Assembly (NCBI GenBank): GCA_022393335.1
Contig: JAJEKB010020406.1
Location: forward strand, 62,001-126,000
From: Macrotrachela quadricornifera
Lineage: Eukaryota > Rotifera > Eurotatoria > Philodinida > Philodinidae
DNA length: 64,000 nt
Reading direction: 5' to 3'
Shown: positions 24,480 to 36,356 of the stretch, piece by piece
Layout: the number at the start of each line of letters is the position of its first letter
Numbering within the stretch: position 1 is the stretch's first letter
Notes under the pieces: generated by a model
Database searches by the model: none
Seen by the model: the letters and a program-made list of their open reading frames with translations, nothing else
Told to the model about the DNA's origin: nothing
Made by a program: the position numbers and the translations under genes

Positions 24480-25488
24480 CATCTTTCTTGTAACACTCGG
24501 AAGGACTCTCAATTTATTTTTGTTTTGTTTGCATCATAACATAGAGGATTCTGTTTTTACGTCGATTTTAATAGTTACTGAAGTTTATTTCTCCCTTTTT
24601 CTTATATGTTTGACGCAGTGAGAATGAGATAAAGCAGTAAAGTTCCAGTCTAGTTTCTGTATTCTTTGCACAACATTATTTGTTCCTCTTGCTCTGCATT
24701 TATATGAAAAAGATCGAAACTTTGCGATGAATTCAATGCTGTTTGAAGTAACTGACACGGAAAAGGATAGTAACTTGCGAAGTGATATGAGTAATTTGGA
24801 TAATAATTTTGCTAAAGTGTAATTTGAATCTTCAAGTTCTGAGAAAGAGTAAATAAAAAGCCATAAAAGTACAGTTGCCCTCGATTACAATGAAGGAAAA
24901 CAGGATATAGGTTTATCTGATCAGTTGTTAACACACTAGAGATGCCTCAGACGAACTATAGGATGATATGAAAAAGTGGTATTTGAATTCATGTTTGGGA
25001 TGGCAAAAGTAAATGCCTAATACATTTACAAGGAAAATTATAACACAATATGTATGATCATGCTACACCTTAGTGGGCCATTGGAAAATCTAAAATCTAG
25101 CGAGGAACAACAGTCAACAAGCCAAACGACGCGCGAATTCTCTGATCAGAAGCTTGAAGAAATGAAAGGATCCACGCACAATGTTCACAGCTCTGCACTG
25201 GTTGCTGTGAAAAATCATGGAACAACAAACAAGAGAAGTGAACTATGCGCCAGCAAAACAAAATAAAAGTCTTCTGTTCTGCCTATAATTAGTTTTTTCT
25301 CTATGATGTTTTAACAAGAGCATCCTGTTACGGAATAAAAGAATCAAAAAAAATGCCGAAAGCAGAGCAAATGACACATCATAGTTAACTTTCTCCGCAA
25401 GAAAAAAAGAAAGAGGAAGTGCTTTTCTACACAGTTTCTCCTTAAAATATAGCGTGACCCATCAGTGGGTCACATCGCCGTGAAAGGA
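24480..25488 (+). mobile_element. Decayed piggyBac-like element
   Basis: The right end, read inward from TTAA (25489-25492), begins TCCTTTCACGGCGATGTGAC and continues into a small hairpin (gtgaccca / tgggtcac, 25454-25473), as in piggyBac-type termini. Inside, broken plus-strand frames (24728-24860; 25054-25266, the longest 70 codons) look like acidic and Ser/Glu-rich remains. The left end was not located. The superfamily call rests mainly on the right terminus. Confidence 0.4.
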
Positions 25489-25526
25489 TTAAAAACAATG
25501 CGAGAAGATTTCATGCTTTTTCAAAT

Positions 25527-25765
25527 CAGAGATGTTCACCACGACTAAAAGATTGCCGCTACCGCGGTGATTTTCAAAAAAATGTTCTGAATTTCACTTT
25601 TACGACTTTATTGAACTAGAAATATTGTTACTAGTCCATCAGATTCATCGAAACTCATCGTGCTTCATTTGTAAATACTGAAATTCTATCGAATTTATTC
25701 AGTTTTTCAATGTCTACAAAAAGATGCTGCCGACACCCGAGTCAGTGGCGCGGTGGACACACCTG
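25527..25765. mobile_element. hAT-type MITE
   Basis: Ends CAGAGATGTTCACCACG and, from the right, CAGGTGTGTCCACCGCG. The left end resembles the MITE at 7385. Flanks tttcaaat and ttcaaaat could be a mutated 8-bp duplication. Non-coding. Confidence 0.55.
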
Positions 25766-25868
25766 TTCAAAATGTAGAAATCTGTAAAGTGGAGAATAAG
25801 AATTGCTGAAACAATTTTTTGTCGCCTTATAATTGTATTTAAATTTAATATTATCAGTATTTTAGTAA

Positions 25869-26458
25869 TTATTCATTAATTTGGTATGTTGTGTATCCTT
25901 TTCGTAGAGTTTTTTTAAGTTTATGGAATTGATGACGTAAAAGTCGATAGATTAGTTCAGCAATTTCTATTAATGAAAGAAAACTAATTCCATACCAAAG
26001 ACCTGTTTGTCCTCCAACATTCGAAAGTAAATCAACTGGATTGAGAGTTACTTCTTCAGTATAAATCTCAGATCGACTCGTTTCATAGGCAACTTCTAAA
26101 GAAACATAATTCGATTGAATTTCAGAAATCCATGATATTGACTAGTTTGTAGGTAGTGGAATTTTTGATGATTCAACAAATCGTTTTATATCATTCATTA
26201 GAAATTGAGGTGGTCCTACGCGTGAGGATGATTTAATCAGAAAATCTGAAGTCAAACATTCTTGTGTACACTCAGAACAATAAGTAGTCCATATAGATTG
26301 TGTATTCATCAATTCTGCTGCTGCTTCAATATAACATGGATTTTTTATATCACTAAATGATATATTTATTGCTTTATTAGTACCAGAAAGGACAACAGAA
26401 CGAATAGACCAACGAAATGGATGTCCACAATCCCACTTTTGATACCTATAAATAATAC
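25869..26458 (-). pseudogene. DEG/ENaC (ASIC-like) channel, C-terminal fragment
   Basis: The C-terminal part of an amiloride-sensitive, acid-sensing-type sodium channel subunit. The frame reads from a candidate splice acceptor near 26446 (tttatag) through YQKWDCGHPFRW and CSECTQECLTSDF in the Cys-rich extracellular part. The second membrane segment, NVGGQTGLWYGISFLSLIEI, contains a GIS selectivity-filter motif (GxS), and a basic tail ends at TAA 25869. One in-frame TAG at 26142-26144 (after PLPTN) breaks the frame; the codon context suggests loss of a Trp. The 5' exons are missing: a palindromic element begins at 26459 and no ENaC sequence is seen beyond it. A truncated, inactive copy. Confidence 0.8.
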
Positions 26459-27992
26459 CACTACTGGCCAAAAGTATCCTCCCTCCTCGGATCTCAGGAA
26501 CAATACGAGCTGTAGATCTGAAAACTAGTATGCATATAGTTCTTGATGAATGCTGATCAGTGACACCACTCGCAGCTCGATTGCCTGAAGTATAAGAAAA
26601 TTATAATGTATGCAGTCTGTCTCCACTGTGGATTTCATAAGCCAGGAATAGAAAGACTTTAGGAGTCGGGGTTGATTTCATCTTTTAGCTCTACACTTTA
26701 GCTATCTGTGATATAAATTATATTGAAATTCAATGAATTGTTGTGAAACTAGAATCAATTTTTTGTAACTATCGATATATGACAAAGTCACCCTATCCCA
26801 TTGTGTACTTCATAAATCAGTGAAAATTTGACAGAGCGACTTCAAACTTAAAGGAAAGGTTGCCCCACTGACCCCTACTGTTTCCTGAAATTTTCAGCCT
26901 TATATCATTTACTAGAGAGAAATGGTGCCATGTTTCAGTTCTAGATGTTGTGATAGGTCTAACTGCTCGAATACTCAAGCAATTGAACTCATCTTTTGGA
27001 TACATAACTAACATGTAAAGAGGCACAGTTCTACCAAAATAAAGTTACAAAAATCACTGAGTATCATGGAAAACAAGACATAAACGTTTTTAGTCAATGT
27101 TTTCCTTATTCTGAGGACCTTTTATTGTTTTGTTGAAAGGTGTCAAAATAAACGTTATACAAAGGAATTACAACGTATCTATCCATCTAGTTCAAATCTG
27201 CGAACGACCTTCTAATAGTTTTCCTCATGATGATAAATCAGAGTAAGCGTAGAAGTAAGAATATGGATAAGAATCGGTATGGAATTGTGAAAAGAATACA
27301 AATCCTCATTCTCACTGCCTATCTCATTCAATTTTGCCAGGATGAGGAAAACATTGACTAAAAACGTTTATGTCTTGTTTTCCATGATACTCAGTGATTT
27401 TTGTAACTTTATTTTGGTAGAACTGTGCCTCTTTACATGTTAGTTATGTATCCAAAAGATGAGTTCAATTGCTTGAGTATTCGAGCAGTTAGACCTATCA
27501 CAACATCTAGAACTGAAACATGGCACCATTTCTCTCTAGTAAATGATATAAGGCTGAAAATTTCAGGAAACAGTAGGGGTCAGTGGGGCAACCTTTCCTT
27601 TAAGTTTGAAGTCGCTCTGTCAAATTTTCACTGATTTATGAAGTACACAATGGGATAGGGTGACTTTGTCATATATCGATAGTTACAAAAAATTGATTCT
27701 AGTTTCACAACAATTCATTGAATTTCAATATAATTTATATCACAGATAGCTAAAGTGTAGAGCTAAAAGATGAAATCAACCCCGACTCCTAAAGTCTTTC
27801 TATTCCTGGCTTATGAAATCCACAGTGGAGACAGACTGCATACATTATAATTTTCTTATACTTCAGGCAATCGAGCTGCGAGTGGTGTCACTGATCAGCA
27901 TTCATCAAGAACTATATGCATACTAGTTTTCAGATCTACAGCTCGTATTGTTCCTGAGATCCGAGGAGGGAGGATACTTTTGGCCAGTAGTG
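26459..27992. mobile_element. Palindromic Tc1/mariner-type foldback element
   Basis: Ends CACTACTGGCCAAAAGTATC and its inverse, close to common Tc1-like termini (tggccaaaagta). TA lies next to both ends (26456-26457 and 27993-27994; one extra C on the left). The arms are about 655 bp (26459-27115 and 27340-27992), identical enough that the same 69-codon frame occurs at 26817-27026 (minus) and 27425-27634 (plus). The loop is about 225 bp. That frame has no recognised domain and may be chance. The element abuts the truncated ENaC gene. Confidence 0.88.
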
Positions 27993-27993
27993 T

Positions 27994-28188
27994 ATTGACA
28001 ATGAGCAGACAGATAATAATCCAATACCAACCGTAACATTCAAGACAACAATAAAAATCAATGCCAACAATTATACAGATAAATTATTTGTGCATTATAC
28101 ACATGAGAAACGTTTTCAATCATGTAAACAAGACATGCATCAAATCTATGAAGATGGTTTTAAAAACACAATAGCCGTACATGCTTAA
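27994..28188 (+). CDS. Unrecognised coding fragment
   Basis: An open stretch of 64 codons with no start codon at its 5' edge, beginning exactly at the right border of the palindromic element and ending at TAA. The predicted peptide is of ordinary composition (for example NYTDKLFVHYTHEKRF). It could be the 3' end of a gene cut by the insertion or a retroelement remnant. Function unknown and coding status uncertain. Confidence 0.25.
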   Translation: MDNEQTDNNPIPTVTFKTTIKINANNYTDKLFVHYTHEKRFQSCKQDMHQIYEDGFKNTIAVHA

Positions 28189-28680
28189 TTCATTGTCAGA
28201 AATCGCAATCGTCGAAATACCAAAAAATGAATTAATGCGTAAGTGACCAAAAAAATCATTATTCAAAAATGTCTTCACTCAACGTAAGTGCTATGTAAAA
28301 CTTATCAAAACACTTTCAATCAATACGAAGCAAAAGCAACTTCATGCATAATTTCTTTTTCTTTTTTCATTACAGAACAACAAAAGAAAAAAACAAAAAC
28401 GATTAGCGCCCAATCTCTCCAACGCTCAAGAAGAAAAGAAAGCCTCAACTAACAAACACACAAAGATGACTACTTAAAACAAACTCAATATAGACGATCC
28501 AACTGTATTTATAAAACATTTATCAACAGTTGTACACAAATATTATTTTCATGCTATTCAAAAAATAAAACACAAAAATAAGAATCTAAGCATTTCTTCT
28601 AATCTCTTCATTCTATTTCAAACTCCTTACTCATTTTATTTTATTTCATTCTAGATGAATACAACTTTTTTTCATACTTT
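28189..28680. other. AT-rich spacer
   Basis: A- and C-rich, with many aaaac strings. No gene supported. Confidence 0.45.
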
Positions 28681-29220
28681 TCCAGATTATGGCTGCTGGT
28701 TTCACCACTGCCTCAAAATTCTATCATTGGATATAATTTTTTAATTATGCCTAATAGTATAGATTAGTCTTATGGTTTTTTAATCCTTAAGATTGTTTTC
28801 CATCTGAAGATCTGCCGCAGCGGACGTGATCCAGATTATGGCTGCTGGACTCATCCTCACCCCACCCTCACCCACACCCCCACACCCCCACACCCGTAAA
28901 GATCGGTTCTACTAGTATTTGCCACTTGATAATTTATATCAATAATAGTAAAAATACTTATATTTGTATTTGTGGTAATTGTACTCATACCCTCACCCTC
29001 AAGATTATTCATTATATATATTTTTGTATACACAACTGGATATATTCTTTTGATTTTTCGAAATCATATAGAATAAATTTGCCATTTGATAAGTCCTTTA
29101 GTCTGGACGAAATACGTATCATGGTAGCTATTCTCACCCTCACCCTCAAGAATTACCTGGTAATGTGGTAGCTATACTCACCATCAACCCCTCAAGATAG
29201 TTTATTCTCGTAACGTTGAT
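28681..29220. repeat. Degenerate C-rich repeats
   Basis: The string ccagattatggctgctgg occurs at 28683 and 28831. A ccctcacccacaccccc tract lies at 28860-28896. Three strings of a ctcaccctcaccctcaaga type follow at about 28990, 29132 and 29180, and tttgccacttgataa / tttgccatttgataa are spaced about 160 bp. This is a low-complexity, tandem-like patch; no gene. Confidence 0.6.
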
Positions 29221-29252
29221 ATTTTCAGTAATATTATGTATAAATATATATA

Positions 29253-30594
29253 CACCTCTGAAAAAAGTCTCCCCCCCCCCTATTTTTTCTGTCCTGCAAT
29301 ATGTTATATTAAATTTATTATCGAATAAGGGTATCGTTTTAAGTGTTTTATTTTAGTATGATGTACAATCACCGTTTGCTTCAATTAAGCACTGTATACA
29401 CTTTTTCATACTACCATCTAATGTCACAGCTAAATCAATTGTCAGATCATTCCATGCTGTTACTATTTCTTGTTCGAATTCACGATTTGTTCGAATTGTT
29501 TTTTTTTACTTATTATATCCTTCATAATCGACCAGACGTTTTCAGTCGGGTTTTGACCTGTTGATGCAGCAGGCCATGGCAGAACTTGAACTTGATTATC
29601 ATACTTCCACTCAAGCGCTAAACAGCACCCGTGTTTAGGATCGTTATCTTCTTGTAGAAATCAATTTGTTGGACCTTCAGGAAATTGATCTTCAGCAGTA
29701 GGCAAAAGACCGATTTCGTAGAGATCGCACATGAAATCACCTGTCAAGTTTTGATCGAAGACAATGAGTCGACCGAAACCTTTTCTTGAAAAGCAGCCCT
29801 GTACGTATAATTTAAGGGGGTGTTTAACAGTACGAACGACCTTGATAATACCAGGGAACCACCAGACTTTTCTTCCGCTGTTGCCAAGTTCAAAAGTCTT
29901 CTTGTCGGTAAAAATCACATTGTCCCAGTTATAGTTCTTATACTGTTTTGCTCACAGGACTCGCTTCTCACGATGAACTTCCGTAAGTAGTGGTTTTTTT
30001 AAAGGTGGTCCATAACTTCCATCGCTCTCCCGTAAACGACTTCTTACAGTACATGCATTAACATTAACATCGTCCTTCTCCAAAATGGTGGATATTTCGT
30101 TTGACGTAATATTCTGCACATGTTTCGCAATTTTAACAATTTTTGAATCAGTTTTGTCCGATGTAGAACGTGGTCGACCAGTTCGTGTTAAATCAGACAG
30201 ATCTTCATTCTTCTGCCATCGACCAAGCCAATATCGTACGGCCTTTGGAGAATAATTTATATATTTGGAGATGCCTTTGTTTGACATCTGAGGATCGAAT
30301 GGATGAAGTTTAAGAAACACGATTTCACAACGTTGTGATGAAGACAGAGGCATGATATTATCTTGCGAAGGAGTGAGACAAAAAAATAATACCTTAATAT
30401 ACATCCATATTTTACAGATCAGTGTTTATTTCATATAATTGGATTATTTCGATCAGCAAATCAAACAAAAGAGAACAAAGCGATTTTTGTAAGGGACATA
30501 CCTCCACTCGATAATAAATTTCATGTGAAATATGGTTGTATAAAAATAAGAAGAAGATGAGCGGAGGGGTGGGAGAGGCTTCTTCCCAGGGGTG
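29253..30594 (-). mobile_element. Tc1-like transposon, copy A
   Basis: 1342 bp between TA dinucleotides (29251-29252, 30595-30596). Ends CACCTCTGAAAAAAGTC and, from the right, CACCCCTGGGAAGAAGCC; a C10 tract follows the left end. Carries a broken transposase on the minus strand. Same family as the copy at 43863-45199. Confidence 0.85.
29350..30353 (-). pseudogene. Tc1-like transposase, copy A, broken
   Basis: Starts at the ATG 30351-30353 (MPLSSSQRCEIVFL). The N-terminal paired-like helix-turn-helix region includes AVRYWLGRWQ and the GRPRST hook. The catalytic domain follows: VIFTDKKTF (first Asp, with the usual following Glu changed to Lys), QGCFSRKGFG, EDNDPKH (second Asp) and NPTENVW (third acidic). 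Stops interrupt the frame: TGA at 29952-29954 where copy B has Arg (CGG), and TGA at 29661-29663 where copy B has Trp. Inactive. Confidence 0.8.
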
Positions 30595-30596
30595 TA

Positions 30597-31057
30597 ATTA
30601 TAAAGAAAACTGTCCCTGATTCATTTTTGTACCTAAATTTCGCAAATCTTGAAATTTAAATATCTCCCTCTGAGTAGGTCAAGGAGCGCTATTATTTTAA
30701 CCTCGTTATTTTGGCAGTGAGAACTTTCATTTGACCCGAATATGTACTATCTCTTTAACTGACAGTACAAACACCTCCATTATTAGATTATAACTTAAAG
30801 AATACTATGGTGTCTGTCACGATCTATGGAGAAGAGGAAGCAGTATGGTGAGTCGACAATTCTATTTCTATATAGTTCAACATATCTTTTAGAGCGTATT
30901 TCACAAAAATATATCATACTAAACATTTTATAGTTCTAAGTTTGGATACTATTTTCTTAATCTTTAAAAGTTCTAATAAAATCGATCATTATTAACAATA
31001 AAGATAAATTTAATCTATCTTTATTACAATGAATTTTTAGATATATTAATTAAATAT
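30597..31057. other. 5' flank of the glycosyltransferase gene
   Basis: AT-rich; no repeat or gene recognised. Probably contains the promoter, but no clear core element is identified. Confidence 0.4.
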
Positions 31058-32434
31058 ATGAAATCAAATCATTCTATTTATAATTATCGTCTATTAATAC
31101 TTGTTCTTAGTTTAATATTAATTGTTGTCGCCACATATTTTATTCGAAGAAAAACAATCTTATCTGATGTATTAAATTATCCAAAACGAATTCATTGTCA
31201 TAATAACTTGGAAGAAATTCTTCGAGAACGATCATTAAACAATCAAATAATAGTAACTATAATTAATTATGCCTATATTGATCTTGCTATTCATTGGATC
31301 TTTCGATTAATACGAATGGATATTAATAATTTTTTTGTTTATGTACTTGATCAGCAATCTGCTGAATATTTTCAAGATCATCATCTTTCACAATTATGTT
31401 ATTTTAATTTACAAAATAATACTAAAAATACATCATCGTATACATTATGGGGTTCATCATCATTTAAAAAAATGATAAATAATAAATTATTTTTAGTAAA
31501 TAAGATTTTGCATCTTAATTACTCGGTACTTATGTCTGAAATTGATGTTGCCTGGCTTCAAAATCCCCAAAAACAACTTGAAGAATTGTCAAAAAAATTT
31601 GATATTTTATCTCAAGGTTTACCTTATACACAACAAAATAATCGAAGAAATATTGGATTTTTTTATCTTCCTGTTCGAAATTCAACAATAGAAATTATGA
31701 ATGATGTAGAAAATATCTTAATGAATGATTCATCACTTTGGGATCAAGGTGTATTTAATCAAGTTGTTGATCGTGCTGTTGAAAATAATCAAACAAGAGA
31801 TTTAATTCTTGATAAAAAATATTATGCATTTGAAAATTTTTATCTTAATCCTGCAATTCCAATTAATGAAACAATTGTAGCACATTTGGTAGGTCTTGAT
31901 TCAGCAGCACATAAAACATTCGTTATTAAAGAACGAACATTTAGTGAAGATGTTTTTGGTTATTTATCACATCCTAGAAAATATCTTACATATAATAATC
32001 CTTCAATTGATCCAAATATACAAACAGAATTATTGAAAAAAGCATTATATCTATCTAGAATTCTCAATCGTACATTAATATTTCCTCGCTTTCATTGCAA
32101 TCATATTAAATATTATAATGAATTTCATTATATGACTGTATCATCTGATTGTACAGCTGAACGTTTTGTCAATATTGAATATCTTAATTTACATTATAGT
32201 TTTAGAGAAAATTCATTTCTTCGTAATCCTCGTGTTCCAAAATATATTCATGATGGCCGTATTTCATTTAACGAGACATGTAATAATGATCAACATAAAA
32301 ACGAAATGGCAACTATTTTAGATCTTGGAAATTTAACTTGTTTTACAATTCCTGTTCAAAATTTCAGTATACATACTTGTCCACCATTCAATCTACCGGT
32401 ATTTGTAGCTGGTTATGGTCCAGTTTGTAAATAA
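31058..32434 (+). CDS. Type II membrane glycosyltransferase (GT77-like, nucleotide-diphospho-sugar transferase)
   Basis: Single-exon gene of 458 residues. A short basic N-terminus is followed by one membrane anchor (about residues 11-28, LLILVLSLILIVVATYF), so the enzyme should sit in the Golgi with a lumenal catalytic domain. The family pattern NYAYIDLAIHWIFRL, then VLMSEIDVAWLQNP, matches PF03407-type transferases; the usual DxD metal/nucleotide-sugar motif reads E-I-D here. Several N-x-S/T sites agree with a lumenal position. The C-terminal third (SRILNRTLIFPRFHC onward, with paired Cys) resembles the tail of plant/animal GT77 proteins. The frame is intact, and the ATG is the first in frame before the anchor. 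Acceptor and sugar are unknown. Codon use is A/T-rich like its surroundings. Confidence 0.82.
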   Translation: MKSNHSIYNYRLLILVLSLILIVVATYFIRRKTILSDVLNYPKRIHCHNNLEEILRERSLNNQIIVTIINYAYIDLAIHWIFRLIRMDINNFFVYVLDQQSAEYFQDHHLSQLCYFNLQNNTKNTSSYTLWGSSSFKKMINNKLFLVNKILHLNYSVLMSEIDVAWLQNPQKQLEELSKKFDILSQGLPYTQQNNRRNIGFFYLPVRNSTIEIMNDVENILMNDSSLWDQGVFNQVVDRAVENNQTRDLILDKKYYAFENFYLNPAIPINETIVAHLVGLDSAAHKTFVIKERTFSEDVFGYLSHPRKYLTYNNPSIDPNIQTELLKKALYLSRILNRTLIFPRFHCNHIKYYNEFHYMTVSSDCTAERFVNIEYLNLHYSFRENSFLRNPRVPKYIHDGRISFNETCNNDQHKNEMATILDLGNLTCFTIPVQNFSIHTCPPFNLPVFVAGYGPVCK

Positions 32435-33140
32435 ACTATTCATGTCGTTCAGATCGGATTTTATATTGAAATATGTCAATAATAAAAATAAATGGCCGAA
32501 AATTATTAACAGTTTTAGATCTAATCTAGCCGATATGAATATGTCTCAATCATAGATATTCTAGGTGAAAGTCTTCAAAATGTTTTTGTAACATATCACT
32601 TTTGTTACGATCAAGTATTGAAAAAAAAATACGATTTTGATAGGTTAAGGAAACTTCATCGATTAAAACTATTTTTTCAAGAATCGGTTGTATTCAATTT
32701 CAAGTGATTTAAGTCATGATTTCTCGTTTAGTCAGATTCATATATTCTAGAAAGAAAAATAGAAAATGTAAGTTTTAAAGTGAAGCTTTTCGATTTCTTT
32801 CATCTTCTACATTAGGGATCTTAGCAATCAAGGATAACAAATATTAAATTCGTTTTCAATAATTCCTTAACAAAGAAAAATAGACGCTAAATGGCATGAA
32901 CAACAAGTCTTAGAATGCATTTAGAAAAGAAGATATATGAATTTCACATTTTCGGACCAAATGAACTATACTTACAAGTTTTTTTACATGAAAATCAACT
33001 TTGAAACAACAAATACTTAAGTAGATTTTGAATAGTTACCATCTTTATTTGAATAATTAAATATGAAGCATAGCATAAAATACAATGCAAAAAATATTCA
33101 GCTTAGAAGAATTTCTAAAGTCAAGAATTTCTAATGAAGA
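32435..33140. other. Spacer, nothing recognised
   Basis: AT-rich intergenic sequence between the convergent glycosyltransferase and trypsin genes. Confidence 0.5.
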
Positions 33141-33801
33141 TCACATGCAAAATAAAATTAGATTGTTGAATAATGCAACAATAAAAATACCAAACATCGA
33201 TGTTGCAATAATGTTTGCATGTAATTCAATTGGAGGAAAAGCAGGCGGATCTGAGATCTGAATAGCATTAGTTATATAAGATCTGATCTAATTCTCAAAA
33301 GCCGATACACGGGTATAGATACTTGAATACCCTGGTTGGGTACATCCTACACCATAACTCACCAAATCAGCTAATATCCATTGTCTATCTGAAGAGAACA
33401 CCATCAATGGACCACCGGAATCACCATTACATGGCACTTTAACGATAATAACAATTGAATAAGTGAAAGAAGAAATAAAGAGAGAAAAAAAAATGTTACA
33501 AATCATGGGCGCTATTAGGTGAATCAGCACAAATTTCTGTAACTGGATTATAAGAAAGAAGCCTAGCACAACTTAGTGCTGCATCATCCATTACTATTAA
33601 AGTGACTTGTAACAGGGTAGTTGAAGAAGGACCATTCTCCAAAACGACAAAAAGAGCAACAGCCCAACTCCAACTATTTTGAGCAACATCTTCACCATTA
33701 ACAATTCGACCTGTTACTACAGAATGCATTGAACATCCACAAGATACATTTTGATCACATGTGTAAGTATTGTCGAATTTTTTTAAAATGCCTGCCACCA
33801 T
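33141..33801 (-). pseudogene. Trypsin-like serine protease, decayed
   Basis: The N-terminal part (from ATG 33799-33801) has a Cys-rich leader and the activation site GRIVNGEDV. After NSWSWAVAL the frame jumps to VVLENGPSSTTL, so about 100 residues, including the catalytic His and Asp regions, are missing. The last exon has the Ser motif CNGDSGGPL, then YGVGCTQPGYSSIYTRVSAFEN, then TAG at 33288-33290 at the position of the conserved Trp of this family. The same frame continues after the TAG through IRSYITNAIQ to a hydrophobic tail (ATSMFGIFIVALFNNLILF) and TGA at 33141-33143, so the parent protein was probably membrane-anchored. The splice near 33490 does not join in a clean phase. Not an active protease. 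Confidence 0.8.
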
Positions 33802-33979
33802 TTTCTGTATAACTGCTCATCGTTTACTGATATTGAGGTGGAGCTTTCACCATTCGATAGAGCGTCGTGGGTAGCATACGACTGTATGCAGTAAAGTTTG
33901 ATAAATTGAAATTTTTACATATTTTTACAAACGAACATCTTTTCCGGTGTATTACTTCCGCAGTCACCATGACAATATA

Positions 33980-35778
33980 CAGGGTTGGAAAAAATATTTC
34001 ACCAGGAGGATATCGCTACTATTTCCAATAAGACATATAATGGATTTTATACGAAAAGAAAACCCGTGAAAAATGTGGTTTACTGATAGTAAAAAATAAT
34101 GGTTATGAAAACTCTCGTATATCAAATTGCCTCAGTGTAGAAAGAATCACCGATGATAGATTTGAGAAATATCACTTATGAAATAAAAATCGAGCTAAAC
34201 TTCATACAAAAATTTTTATTCTTGATTGCTGAATTGATACACTCAATAATCAGTATGACGACCATTAGCATTCTTTACTGCACGTAATCGAGATGGGTAC
34301 GAACACAGAAGAGTTTCGAATAGATCAGTGTCGGTTTCTATGTTTGTCAAAACATCTGAAAGATGCATCTTGAGTGTTTCTTCAAGGTAACGACAATCTC
34401 TTGTTTCTGATAACATTTTTTTCTCGACTTCGTCTTTGATAATTGTTCCAGTATGTTCTGCCACATTGAGATCAGGTGAATTTCCAGGCCAAATATCCTT
34501 ACTCCAAAATTTAATATCATTGTCTTAAAGCAAATGTTGAGTAGAATATTTTTCTTCATTTTTTAAGAATGAAAAGACATGTCCAGTCAAAATTATATCA
34601 CGAAAATATTGACCAGTTCAGGATTCACTTTTGTCTCTAATCACTCAATGTAACCTTTCAGTCGTGAATATCACAAAAATGCCAATGCATGGTTGGTTGG
34701 TTTTAAACCATTTTACGATAACGTTCGTCTTCTTCCATATCATCGACGCTTTTTTGCCCAAACTCTATCATGTTGATAATTTGGTCGATGAACAGCCCAC
34801 ACGTAAAATTCAACCGACGGTGCCACATGAAGAAAATCCTCTTTAGTCCAATCTTTTAACCAATCTCACAGCCACAATCGATCTGATATGTGAGTTTCAG
34901 ATTTTAGCGGTTTTGGAATAGCATGAAATGGTTTTAATCCTTTTCAGTGACGATAATTATTAATTGTTCTTCGAGTGACATATTCCTTCTGCTTCTCTGC
35001 AATCTTCTTCGCCGCAACGAAACAACTTTTTCCTTATCGACCACTCGCCTCACGAATGATGTCTTGACTTGCTTGTAATAATTTAAGCTTACGATCAGCG
35101 TTTGAATAATCAGAAAAACACTGATCATATGACTTTTGCCACCAGTCAATGATAAATCGAATTGAACGATGAACTTTATCGGCGATCCAATTTCGATCGA
35201 TAAATGTTGCGCCAGCATCTCGAGCTTCACGAAAAGCGATACACTTAATTCTGCCAATAACTCTCTGCTCTTCGGTATCATAAGTGCCAGCCATTTTACA
35301 ATAACAAAATAGAATTAGTTCACGGCAACGATAGGTTTTCGTTTATGAACGATGTCAACCAAAAAACGACCTCCGTTAAATAACTTGTTCGAGCTATTTT
35401 TCTATAACTTTCAGGGAAACGAAAGACAAAAAATCCTTTTTATTCACTAAGACCACATAGAACAGAGGACAGAACACAATAGAAAAATAGCATCTTTTGA
35501 GTCATAGTTAGAACCTATTACCACTAAAGCAAAATGTTTTTATTCTTACGGAAACATAATCCACTTTTCCATGTTCTATGTCTATTTGAAAATTATTTCA
35601 TGCAATATTCTTTAAACTTTCAAGGCTTTCAAATAAAAAAGTTCTCATAACCCTTATTTTTTGCTATCAATAAACCACATTTTTCACGGTCTTTCTTTTG
35701 GTATAAAATTCATTATATGTTCTATTGGAAATAGTAGCGATACCCCCCTTCCCTGGCAAAATATTTTTTCCAACCCTG
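33980..35778 (-). mobile_element. Mariner/Tc1-like transposon
   Basis: 1799 bp between TA dinucleotides. Ends CAGGGTTGGAAAAAATATTT and its near inverse. The terminal inverted repeats extend about 150 bp (accacattttt and gattttatac-like strings recur near 35690-35710). The minus strand carries a broken transposase. Confidence 0.85.
34243..35294 (-). pseudogene. Mariner/Tc1-like transposase, broken
   Basis: An N-terminal frame from ATG 35292-35294 (MAGTYDTEEQRVIGRIKCIA) carries a helix-turn-helix-like region ending IADKVHRSIRFIIDWWQKSY. The middle is scrambled by stops and frameshifts. The C-terminal frame 34243-34464 and the sequence just before it preserve DIWPGNSPDLN-type residues, the third catalytic acid region, and end at TAA. 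Length and order fit the family. Inactive. Confidence 0.65.
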
Positions 35779-35780
35779 TA

Positions 35781-36356
35781 TAAATTGAAATGAGTAATGA
35801 TGATCACCTTTTGTTAAGATAAAAGAAGAGAAGAAGACTACCAAATTTGTGAATACCAAAGAATGCAATGAGAACTATTCGAAGTTTTTTTTAATGTAAG
35901 GAGTTATTTCCATGGAATGTATTGGACAATTAGAAGGCATTCTATTTTTCCTAAATTGGATTTTCATGTTCTGAAAAGGCACTCAGCAATCTGGAGGATG
36001 ACTAAGAACGCATTCTTTTCTTTACAAAAATATTGACAAATGTGATTTCATTTTAATCAGATCCTTCTTTGATCGTTTCAAGAAAGAATGAAAAGAAACA
36101 TATTCTTCTAATTTTTGGAACGGTTGGAATCGATTTCTACTGGGATTGAGAGTGTTTTTAAGATAGGGAAGAAAGCATTCTCAAATATTGTAGAACCGCA
36201 AAAAAGTGTATATTTAATCTAAGTATTTTTTTTCGTTTATGTATGATTTCTTTAAATTATAGAAACCATTCTTTAAGTAAAAAGAAAGTTTCTGTATTTA
36301 CGTATTTTTAATAGTCAGTCAATATTTCAATAATAAATTAAAACTTTCATCATCAG
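35781..36356. other. Spacer, nothing recognised
   Basis: AT-rich intergenic sequence 3' of the ART/FG-GAP gene. Confidence 0.5.

Noticed and set aside
26817..27634. Two identical 69-codon frames as a conserved gene pair
   Set aside because: They are the same sequence in the two arms of a palindrome; identity comes from the DNA repeat, and no domain is seen.
28860..28900. Possible telomere-like C-rich tract
   Set aside because: Irregular ccctcaccc/acaccccc units, internal, and short; it does not form a regular telomeric array.
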